A stretch of DNA of 64,000 nt from QHXN01 sp963785125 (lineage in GTDB: Bacteria > Acidobacteriota > Blastocatellia > Pyrinomonadales > Pyrinomonadaceae). The notes beneath the pieces were generated by a model. That model worked only from the letters and a program-made list of their open reading frames with translations, was not told where the DNA came from and made no database searches. The stretch spans positions 1,922,001-1,986,000 of the forward strand of contig CAWATU010000007.1 in the NCBI GenBank assembly GCA_963785125.1, given 5' to 3'. Shown here one piece after another: positions 57,966-64,000 of this stretch (positions are counted from its first letter, which is position 1; each line of letters begins with the position of its first letter). The position numbers were made by a program, and so were the translations under genes.

Positions 57966-59153
57966 ATGCGAAAGAGCTTGGGCGAGAGGGCGGACGTGGC
58001 CGTGGTGGGCGGCGGCGTCGCGGGGCTGGCGGCGGCCAGAGAGCTTGCGCGGCGGGGTCTGAGCGTCGCCGTTCTGGAGGACAACCGCGCCGGATCCGCC
58101 TCGCGCGCGGCGGCCGGGATGCTCGCGCCGCAGGCCGAGGCCGACGCGCGCGACGAGTTGTTCGAGTTGCTCTGTGCGAGCCGCGACATGTACCCGGCCT
58201 TTGCCGACGCGTTGAGCGAAGAGTCGGGCATCCGTGTTGAGATTGAACAGACCGGCACGCTCTACCTCGCGCTCAACGAGCGGGACGAGGAGGAGGTCGC
58301 GCGGCGCTTCGCATGGCAGTCGCGCGCCGGGCTCGAAGTCGAGCGGCTGACGGCCCGCCAGGCGCTCGCGCTCGAACCGAACATCTCAACGGACGTGCGC
58401 CGGGCGCTCAGGTTCCCGCGCGACTGGCAGGTCGAGAGCCGCCGGCTCGTTATCGCGCTCGACGCCGCAGCCGAGAGTCTGGGCGTGCGCATCATCCGCG
58501 CGGTCGAGGCGCGCGGCGTCCGCGTCCGGGGGGGCCGCGCCGCGGGCGTCGTGACCTCGGAGGGTGAGCTTGAGGCGGGCGCGGTCGTCTTCGCCGCGGG
58601 CGCCTGGAACTCTTCGCTGCACAAGTTCTCGGACGGCGGGAATCCTTACCTGAACGACGACCCGCGGGTCGAGCCCGTGCGCGGACAGATTCTCTGCTAC
58701 CGACAGCCCCGTCAGGACAGGCAGCTCTTCCGTCACGTCGTCTACAGCCCGCGCGGCTACGTCGTCCCACGCCGCGAAGGCCGTCTGCTGGCGGGCTCGA
58801 CGACCGAGCGCGGCGTCTATGACTGCCGCGTGACCGAGGAGGGCGTGCGCTCGATAAACGCGCACGTCTTGGAGATGGCGCCGGCCGTCGCCGCGCTCGA
58901 AGTGGAGGACTCGTGGGCGGGATTGAGACCGCGCGCGGCCGACGGCCTGCCGGTGTTGGGCGAGTCGGCCGACGTGAAGGGACTCTTCTACGCCACGGGG
59001 TTTTACCGCAACGGCATCCTGCTCGCGCCCGCGGCGGGCGAGATAATCGCAGACCTCCTGACGGACGGTGCAACCAGACTGAGCCCGGCCGTGCTCAAAA
59101 CCTTCTCCCCCGCTCGCTTCCATCAAATCCCCACACCGCCGATGGTGATTTAA
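57966..59153 (+). CDS. thiO: Glycine oxidase ThiO
   Basis: A 395-residue FAD amine oxidase of the DAO family. The N-terminal FAD motif is VAVVGGGVAGLAAARE, followed by a segment EDNRAGSASRAAAGML. The middle EPNISTDVRRALRFPRDWQV and the C-terminal WAGLRPRAADGLPVLGE with YATGFYRNGILLAP are the ThiO hallmarks. It converts glycine to iminoacetate and peroxide for the thiazole part of thiamine. No other thiamine genes are adjacent, so it may be a stand-alone copy or act on another amine. It leads, 23 bp before the next gene, into the thiol-redox cluster. Confidence 0.9.
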   Translation: MRKSLGERADVAVVGGGVAGLAAARELARRGLSVAVLEDNRAGSASRAAAGMLAPQAEADARDELFELLCASRDMYPAFADALSEESGIRVEIEQTGTLYLALNERDEEEVARRFAWQSRAGLEVERLTARQALALEPNISTDVRRALRFPRDWQVESRRLVIALDAAAESLGVRIIRAVEARGVRVRGGRAAGVVTSEGELEAGAVVFAAGAWNSSLHKFSDGGNPYLNDDPRVEPVRGQILCYRQPRQDRQLFRHVVYSPRGYVVPRREGRLLAGSTTERGVYDCRVTEEGVRSINAHVLEMAPAVAALEVEDSWAGLRPRAADGLPVLGESADVKGLFYATGFYRNGILLAPAAGEIIADLLTDGATRLSPAVLKTFSPARFHQIPTPPMVI

Positions 59154-59176
59154 ACTTCAAGGAGCAGTCCCGACAG

Positions 59177-60526
59177 ATGAAGAGAGTTTCGACCTACGCC
59201 CCGCTGCTCGCCCTCTCGCTCGTCGTGTGCGCGGGCGTCGCGCGCGGGCAGGCGGGCGTCCGGCCGCGAACCACGCAAGAGACGGAGAAGGGGCCGAACG
59301 CTAACGCCTCAAAAGTCTCCGAAGCGCAGACGCTCTACGAGGATGCCTCGCAGTACGCGCAGCGCAAGTTCGACGAGTTCCGGCAGAAGCAGTTGCCTTA
59401 CGACCCGCTGCTCGAACAGAAGACCTTGCAGGAGCAGAAAGACCTCGCGCTCCAGCACGCGGCGCGGCTGGCCGCGCTGGCGCCGCTGCGCGGGACTGAC
59501 CTCTACTACTCGGGGCTGCTCTACTCGCTCGCCGGTAAGGGCGAGGGCGCGCTCGACTCGATGCGTAAGTTCCTCGCCGAAGCGGAGCCTGCGCCCGCCG
59601 ACCTCAAGCAGCGCGCACGCTCGGTCGCCGCGCAGCAGGCCGCGCAGCTCGGGCTTCTGGAAGATGCAGAGAGAACGCTCGCCGATTATGCGAAGGCCGA
59701 GCCGCGCAACGTCGCCGACCTCCACCGCATGAACCTGCTGGTCGCTTCGGCCTACGTGAAGAAGAAGGACTACGCGCGCGCGGCTGCGCCCGCGGGCGAA
59801 GCATACAAGGCTGCGCTCGAATACGCGCGCACGGCCAAAGACCCCGTCCAGCGCGACTCGACCATCTTCGGCGCGGGCTCCTTCTACGCGAACGTGCTGG
59901 TCAAGGCCGGCCGCCGCGACGAGGGCCTCCGCGTCGCGCAGGAGATGCGCGCGCGCGCCTTCGCCATCCCTTCGGCGCGTCTCTACGGACAGGCGACCGA
60001 GCTAGTACTGCGACAGGGCGAGCCCTTCGGCCCCCCGCCCGAGGTCGTGGGGCTTGAGCCCCCGGCCTCGCCCGAAATTACGGTGGCCGAAGTCCTCGGG
60101 CAGGGCCCCGTCAAGCTCTCCGAGCTGCGCGGCAAGGTCGTGCTGCTCGACTTCTGGGCGACGTGGTGCACCTTCTGCGTCAAGACGATGCCGCGCCTGA
60201 ACGCGCTGCACGAAAAGTATAAAGACCGCGGCCTGCGTATCATCGGCCTCAACGAGTTCGAGGGGAACATCAAGGGAGAGCCCGCAACGCGCGCGCAGGA
60301 GCTTGAGTACTTCCGCCAGTTCAAGCGCCGTTTGAACGTCTCCTACGACTTCGCCGTCGCCGCCGACGCGCGTAACGACGGCCCTTACGGCGTCGCCGCC
60401 CTGCCGACGGCCGTGCTCGTTGACCGCCGCGGCCGCGTCCGCTTTCTCACCATCGGCGCCAGCGAACAGGAGGCCGAGCTGTTGAAGCAGGTGATCTTGA
60501 AGCTGCTCGACGAGCCGGCGCCGTAG
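59177..60526 (+). CDS. Periplasmic TlpA-type thioredoxin with helical N-terminal region
   Basis: A 449-residue exported protein: signal peptide SLVVCAGVARGQ end, an Ala/Arg-rich helical repeat region (about 45-280), and a C-terminal TlpA-like domain. FWATWCTFC carries the active CxxC, followed by PRLNALHEKY and the cis-Pro YGVAALPTAVLVD. It probably reduces or oxidises periplasmic thiols, with electrons from the CcdA-like protein two genes downstream. The ATG at 59177 follows AAGGAGCAG. A PepSY protein begins 4 bp after its stop. Confidence 0.92.
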   Translation: MKRVSTYAPLLALSLVVCAGVARGQAGVRPRTTQETEKGPNANASKVSEAQTLYEDASQYAQRKFDEFRQKQLPYDPLLEQKTLQEQKDLALQHAARLAALAPLRGTDLYYSGLLYSLAGKGEGALDSMRKFLAEAEPAPADLKQRARSVAAQQAAQLGLLEDAERTLADYAKAEPRNVADLHRMNLLVASAYVKKKDYARAAAPAGEAYKAALEYARTAKDPVQRDSTIFGAGSFYANVLVKAGRRDEGLRVAQEMRARAFAIPSARLYGQATELVLRQGEPFGPPPEVVGLEPPASPEITVAEVLGQGPVKLSELRGKVVLLDFWATWCTFCVKTMPRLNALHEKYKDRGLRIIGLNEFEGNIKGEPATRAQELEYFRQFKRRLNVSYDFAVAADARNDGPYGVAALPTAVLVDRRGRVRFLTIGASEQEAELLKQVILKLLDEPAP

Positions 60527-60529
60527 TCT

Positions 60530-61012
60530 ATGAGGTCATTCATCTACCGCGCGCACGGCTGGCTCGGGCTGGCGGTCGCGCTGCCCGTCCTGCTCTGGGC
60601 TTCGAGCGGCCTGCTCTACGCGCTCCCCGGCGCGGTCGAGGGCGGCGAGGTGAGGCCCATCGAGGCGGCGCGCGTGCGCATCGCGCCGGCCGAGGCCATG
60701 CGCCGCGCCAACGAGTTCGCGGGGCGCGAGCTGCCCACGACGGCGCTCACGCTGCTGACGCGGGACGGCCGCCCCGTCTATCAGGCCGTCGGCGGCATGG
60801 GCGGCGACTCGCTGCTCGTGGACGCGGAGACGGGCGAGGTCATTAAGACCCCGCCGCCGCGCGCCCTGACCAGGTACTTCAACCAGGCGCACTTCTACTT
60901 CTTCGCGGGGCGCTGGCAGGTGCCTCTGCTCGTCGGGTTCGCCGCGCTGGCGTGCCTGTCGGCGCTCTCGGGCATCTACCTGAACGTCGTCTCGTGGCGG
61001 CGGCGCGGCTGA
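60530..61012 (+). CDS. PepSY domain membrane protein
   Basis: A 160-residue protein: an N-terminal helix GWLGLAVALPVLLWASSGLLY, a PepSY-like periplasmic domain (about 55-110, ALTLLTRDGRPVYQAVGG, DAETGEVI) and a second helix LLVGFAALACLSALSGIYL. The arrangement resembles the N-terminal part of PepSY-TM proteins and of cytochrome b-like ferric reductase partners. It may pair with the adjacent thioredoxin-like proteins in electron transfer; this is inferred from its position 4 bp after the TlpA-like gene. Confidence 0.88.
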   Translation: MRSFIYRAHGWLGLAVALPVLLWASSGLLYALPGAVEGGEVRPIEAARVRIAPAEAMRRANEFAGRELPTTALTLLTRDGRPVYQAVGGMGGDSLLVDAETGEVIKTPPPRALTRYFNQAHFYFFAGRWQVPLLVGFAALACLSALSGIYLNVVSWRRRG

Positions 61013-61074
61013 GCCGCCGAGCGTGGGTGGCGGGGCGACAACCGGGCGCGGTCTGTTGTAATCTCTGGGACGTT

Positions 61075-62325
61075 ATGGAAGGCTCTAATATCACCATCGC
61101 GATTGCTTTCGCCGCGGGGCTCCTGTCGTTTCTGACGCCGTGCGTGTTGCCGCTCGTCCCCGGTTACGTCTCGCTCATCTCGGGCGTGAGCGTCGAGCAT
61201 CTGAAGGGCGAGGGCGGCGAGTCGCGCTCGTCGGCGCGGCGCGCAGTCATCATCAACTCGCTCGCCTTCAACGCGGGCATTTCGCTCATCTTCATCCTCT
61301 TGGGCGCGACCGCCGGGTGGGTCGGCAACGTGCTCTTCTCTTCGCCGTGGGTGAGGATCATCGGCGGCCTCGTCATCGTCGCCTTCGGCCTCCAGATGAT
61401 GGGCGTGCTGAAGGTCGGCGCTCTCTACCGCGATACGCGCAAGTTCTCCGATGATAAGCCGCGCGGGCCTCTGGGGTCGGCGCTGCTGGGCGTGGCGTTC
61501 GCGGCAGGGTGGACGCCGTGCATCGGCCCCATTCTCGGCGGCATCATCGGGCTGGCGGCGACGAGCGGCGGGTGGAAGAGCGGGCTCATCCTCTCGGCCT
61601 TCTACTCGGCGGGGCTCGCGCTGCCGTTCCTCATCGTCGGGCTCACGATGAACGCGTTCCTCGGCTTCTACGCAAAGTTCCGCCGCCACCTGCACAAGGT
61701 CGAGGTCGCCTCCGGCCTCCTGCTCATCCTCATCGGCGTGATGGTCGCCTCCAACAGTCTGACGTGGGTCGCCTCGGTCGCCTCGCGCTACCTGCCGAAC
61801 GCCGAGAACCTGGTTAAGAGTGACGCTCCGCCCGTCCCGGGCACGCAGCCGCCGGCCGCCCCCGCGCAGAACGCGGCGGCCAACGCCGAGCCCGCGCCCG
61901 AGGTAGACCTGACGACGCTCGACGGCAAGCCTCTGAAGGTCTCGGAGCTGCGCGGGCAGGTCGTGCTGCTCAACTTCTGGGCGACGTGGTGCGTGCCCTG
62001 TCGCTCCGAGATACCGAGCCTCAACGCCATGCAGCGCGACCTCTCGGGGCGCGGCTTCAAAGTCGTCGGCGTCACGACCGAAGACTCGGCCGACCTCGTC
62101 CGCGACTATCAGAAGGACGTAAAGCAGGAGTACACCGTCGCCCTCGGCGACGCGGGCGTCGCCAACAAGTACGCGGTCGGCGTGCTGCCTACGACCTTCA
62201 TCATCGACCGCCAGGGCCGCATCCGACACAAGATCATCGGCGAGAAGTCGCGCGCCCAATTCGAGGCGCTCATCAACCCCCTGCTCGACGAGCCGCCAGC
62301 CACCGCCGCGCTCAAGAGTGAGTAA
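61075..62325 (+). CDS. CcdA-type disulfide reductase membrane protein fused to TlpA-like thioredoxin
   Basis: A 416-residue fusion. Residues 1-245 are a six-helix CcdA/DsbD-like electron conduit with conserved SFLTPCVLPLVPGY (first helix) and GWTPCIGPILGG, containing the two redox Cys. A hydrophilic Pro/Ala linker follows (about 250-285). Residues about 286-416 form a TlpA-like thioredoxin with WATWCVPC and VGVLPTTFII. It takes electrons from cytosolic thioredoxin and delivers them to its own periplasmic domain, in the manner of DsbD or ScsB. The ATG at 61075 gives a compact first helix. Confidence 0.93.
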   Translation: MEGSNITIAIAFAAGLLSFLTPCVLPLVPGYVSLISGVSVEHLKGEGGESRSSARRAVIINSLAFNAGISLIFILLGATAGWVGNVLFSSPWVRIIGGLVIVAFGLQMMGVLKVGALYRDTRKFSDDKPRGPLGSALLGVAFAAGWTPCIGPILGGIIGLAATSGGWKSGLILSAFYSAGLALPFLIVGLTMNAFLGFYAKFRRHLHKVEVASGLLLILIGVMVASNSLTWVASVASRYLPNAENLVKSDAPPVPGTQPPAAPAQNAAANAEPAPEVDLTTLDGKPLKVSELRGQVVLLNFWATWCVPCRSEIPSLNAMQRDLSGRGFKVVGVTTEDSADLVRDYQKDVKQEYTVALGDAGVANKYAVGVLPTTFIIDRQGRIRHKIIGEKSRAQFEALINPLLDEPPATAALKSE

Positions 62326-62355
62326 GCTCTGCCCGCACGAACGAGAGAAAGCATC

Positions 62356-63183
62356 ATGCTCAAGAATCAGAGCCGCACCGCCGCCGTACTCCTCTTCGCC
62401 GCCTCCGCCGTGCTCGCGTCCGCGCAGGGTACGAACGCGCAGACCGGCTCGCCGGTCAACACGCAGGGAAGCAACCCGCCGTTCTTCAAGACCCAGAGCG
62501 GCGCGCAGCAGCCGCAGCAACAACCGGCGGCGCCTCCCGCCGCGGTGACGCCGGCCGCGCCGCAGCCGCAGGGCGGGACGCAGTTGACGCGGAGCGAGGG
62601 GCACGAGTGGGCGCCGCTCCTTGAGCAGAAGCTCGACTACAAGGACTGGTCGTTCAAGAGCCTGAAGGACGGCACGCCCGTCTCCTTGCGCGAGCTGGCG
62701 AAGGGGAAGAAGCTCGTGCTGGTCGTCTACTTCGCGCCGTGGTGCGGCAACTGGAAGAACGAGGCGCCGACCGTGTTGCGTCTGTATGAGAAGTACAAGG
62801 CGCAGGGGCTTGAGGTCGTGGCAGTGAGCGAGTACGCGCCGGCCGACGACTCGCGCAAGTATTTCGAGTCGCAGGGCGGCGCGCCCTTCCCCGTCGTCGT
62901 CGAGTCCGAGGCCGGCGACGCGAGGGAGAAGACGACGCACTACGCCTACCGCAAGTCCATCGGCGACCCGCGCAACTGGGGCTCGCCCTTCAACATCTTC
63001 CTCGAACCCGCGAAGCTCAACGCGTCGGGCGAGCTGCTGACGGAGAAGGCTTGGGTCGTCGGCGGCGAGCTGATCGAGAAGGACGCAGAGCGCTTCATCC
63101 GTGAGCGCCTCGGCCTCAGTGAGCAGGGCGCCGTCGAGCAGTGCAAGGACGAGCCGCAGCCGGCCGGGGCGAAGAAGCAGTAG
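62356..63183 (+). CDS. Exported redoxin-like protein with one-Cys CGNW active site
   Basis: A 275-residue protein with signal peptide (ending ASAVLASAQG), a Gln/Pro/Ala-rich linker (about 40-85) and a thioredoxin-fold redoxin domain. The active-site segment is VVYFAPWCGNWKNEAP: the second Cys of CxxC is replaced by Trp, so it has only one redox-active Cys there. DWSFKSLKDGTPVSLREL and EYAPADDSRKYFESQG are normal redoxin blocks. A single Cys near the end (VEQCKDE) could be a resolving partner. It is the last gene of the 59.2-63.2 kb redox cluster. Confidence 0.9.
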   Translation: MLKNQSRTAAVLLFAASAVLASAQGTNAQTGSPVNTQGSNPPFFKTQSGAQQPQQQPAAPPAAVTPAAPQPQGGTQLTRSEGHEWAPLLEQKLDYKDWSFKSLKDGTPVSLRELAKGKKLVLVVYFAPWCGNWKNEAPTVLRLYEKYKAQGLEVVAVSEYAPADDSRKYFESQGGAPFPVVVESEAGDAREKTTHYAYRKSIGDPRNWGSPFNIFLEPAKLNASGELLTEKAWVVGGELIEKDAERFIRERLGLSEQGAVEQCKDEPQPAGAKKQ

Positions 63184-63315
63184 GCCGCGCGCGCCAAGTT
63201 CTCCCGACACTTGTCCGCAGCAAGCCGCAGAACCGATTTCCGCATCAAACACCCTCCCCGACCCAGTCCACCCGTCTCTTTAAAGCGATAAGCGAGAGGC
63301 GCCGGAGCAGCCTTT

Positions 63316-63464
63316 CCCTTGACGTTGACGGCAGCGCAGTTCGTGGACACTTTGAATGCGAACGCGGGACAGGTACTCTCCGACGCGGAGCGCGGCGCGC
63401 GGCCGAGCTGGTCAAGGCGTTCGTCATCTCCATCGAGTACCGTCAGCGTTTCGACATGCCGTAA
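63316..63464 (+). pseudogene. DUF4214 remnant
   Basis: One frame from 63316 reads LTLTAAQFVDTLNANAGQ and VLSDAERGAR, the middle of a DUF4214 domain. The next frame ends AELVKAFVISIEYRQRF, the DUF4214 C-terminus (compare FISAAEYRQRFG at the end of the protein encoded at 53651-56512). The interior is deleted and the frame shifted. It is a decayed copy. Confidence 0.7.
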
Positions 63465-63481
63465 GGTCACCGGGAGCTTTG

Positions 63482-64000
63482 AATGATGAAAGCAACACTA
63501 TGGGCAACGGGGCTGCTGCTGGCCGCCGCGATGCTCTTCGCCACGACGGGCGCGCAAGAGTCTGGGACACCCGCCGCTTCGTCGAGCGACGCTGTGGGTA
63601 GCCGCGCTTCCCTCGCGGAGCGCGTGCGGGGGCTGCTTGCCGCGTCGGGCGTCGAGGTCGGAACGGCCGCGAACCCTTCGGCGACCGCGCGCACGCACCG
63701 CACGTTGCGGGTCTCTTGGGAGGCGGACAAGGGCGCGCTCCCGCGGCCTTCGGCGGCTCAGTACAGGAATGCGCCGGGGCGCGTCGCGCTCCTCGGCGCG
63801 TCGGCGCGGCGCGACGGGGCCTTGCCGAAGCAACGCTCGGCCGAGCTTTCGCCAACGCAGGTCGTCGTCGTCGCGCTCGACGCGGAGGGGCACATGCGCT
63901 GGTGCGGGCTCGTCGCAGACCCGCGCCTGCTGCGCGCCGAAGTGCCCGGCCCCGACGGCGAGCTGTCGGGACAGGTCATCTACAGGGAGTCGGCCGAGTT
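63482..64000 (+). CDS. Secreted hypothetical protein (3' truncated by window edge)
   Basis: The frame opens with ATG-ATG at 63482 or 63485, preceded by a GGGAG at 63472-63476, and is open to the window end (173 codons visible). A signal peptide (ATLWATGLLLAAAMLFATTGAQ) is followed by Arg/Ala-rich helical sequence and a later block VVVVALDAEGHMRWCGLVAD followed by PRLLRAEVPGPDGELSGQV. I do not recognise the family; similar proteins with a strand of the type RWCG-xxxDPR seem to occur in Acidobacteriota. Confidence 0.7.

Noticed and set aside
60976..63252. Long minus-strand reading opposite the CcdA and redoxin genes
   Set aside because: Same antisense artefact; the plus-strand proteins are well-known families.
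1..64000. Prophage, integrative element or defence island
   Set aside because: No integrase, terminase, capsid, restriction or toxin-antitoxin genes were found; the S74 fibre protein has a signal peptide and no phage neighbours.

Overview
The window is a 64 kb stretch of a high-GC bacterial chromosome, coding-dense and carrying genes on both strands in short operons. Several features suggest an Acidobacteriota genome, most likely of the Blastocatellia/Pyrinomonas type: a PknB-type kinase fused to a TolB/FlgO-like domain and TPRs, a TIGR03118/Calx-beta/CHRD/DUF4214 secreted protein, paired active/inactive M16 peptidases, a DUF885 lipoprotein, BlaI-M56-TonB signalling and frequent TTG/GTG starts. 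This placement is inferred from gene content, not from a marker gene. No rRNA, tRNA, prophage or CRISPR array was found.

Layout. 0-7 kb: a truncated FecCD/BtuC permease and a cobalamin adenosyltransferase (B12 uptake and activation), YjbQ, a BlaI-M56 pair, a Bcp peroxiredoxin and a PPP-type phosphatase. 7-15 kb: the large kinase, a glutaredoxin-like protein, then a run of small genes (PNPOx-fold, DUF3224, a [2Fe-2S] ferredoxin-like protein, DUF6687) ending in a TrxR-like flavoprotein without the CxxC. 15-26 kb: DUF885 lipoprotein, relics of an IS5 transposase and a SWIM protein, an LRR protein, a YadA-head/S74 fibre-like protein, two M16 peptidases and a GH5-like protein. 26-35 kb: FNR-like reductase, MFS exporter, M20 peptidase, DUF488, a helical secreted protein, CYTH and an aconitase-family enzyme with its swivel domain first. 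35-39.5 kb: small hypothetical genes, a remarkable 21-bp tandem array, a calcium-loop secreted protein, an NTF2-like protein and an unassigned structured RNA of about 515 nt. 39.5-45 kb: a membrane-anchored double AAA+ Clp ATPase fused to a release-factor-2-like domain and a TPR-Fis HTH regulator, both frameshifted. 45-57 kb: M48 lipoprotein, CreD-like protein, FAD oxidoreductase, wHTH regulator with membrane partner, a two-domain M16 peptidase and the TIGR03118 protein. 57-64 kb: NAD-dependent IDH-like enzyme, glycine oxidase ThiO and a periplasmic thiol-redox cluster (TlpA-like, PepSY, CcdA-TlpA fusion, redoxin).

Working together. The aconitase-family protein and the isocitrate/isopropylmalate dehydrogenase-like protein could act in succession in the TCA cycle but are 21 kb apart. 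The 59.2-63.2 kb genes form one plausible envelope thiol-redox unit. The 12.6-14.9 kb genes offer a ferredoxin and a candidate flavin partner.

Non-coding content is unusually rich. At least nine long intergenic inverted repeats belong to five unrelated short-motif families but share one architecture. The strongest candidates for undescribed biology are the 21-bp palindromic array beside the gene at 36032, the structured RNA at about 38930-39446, and the Clp-RF2 fusion at 39579-43243.
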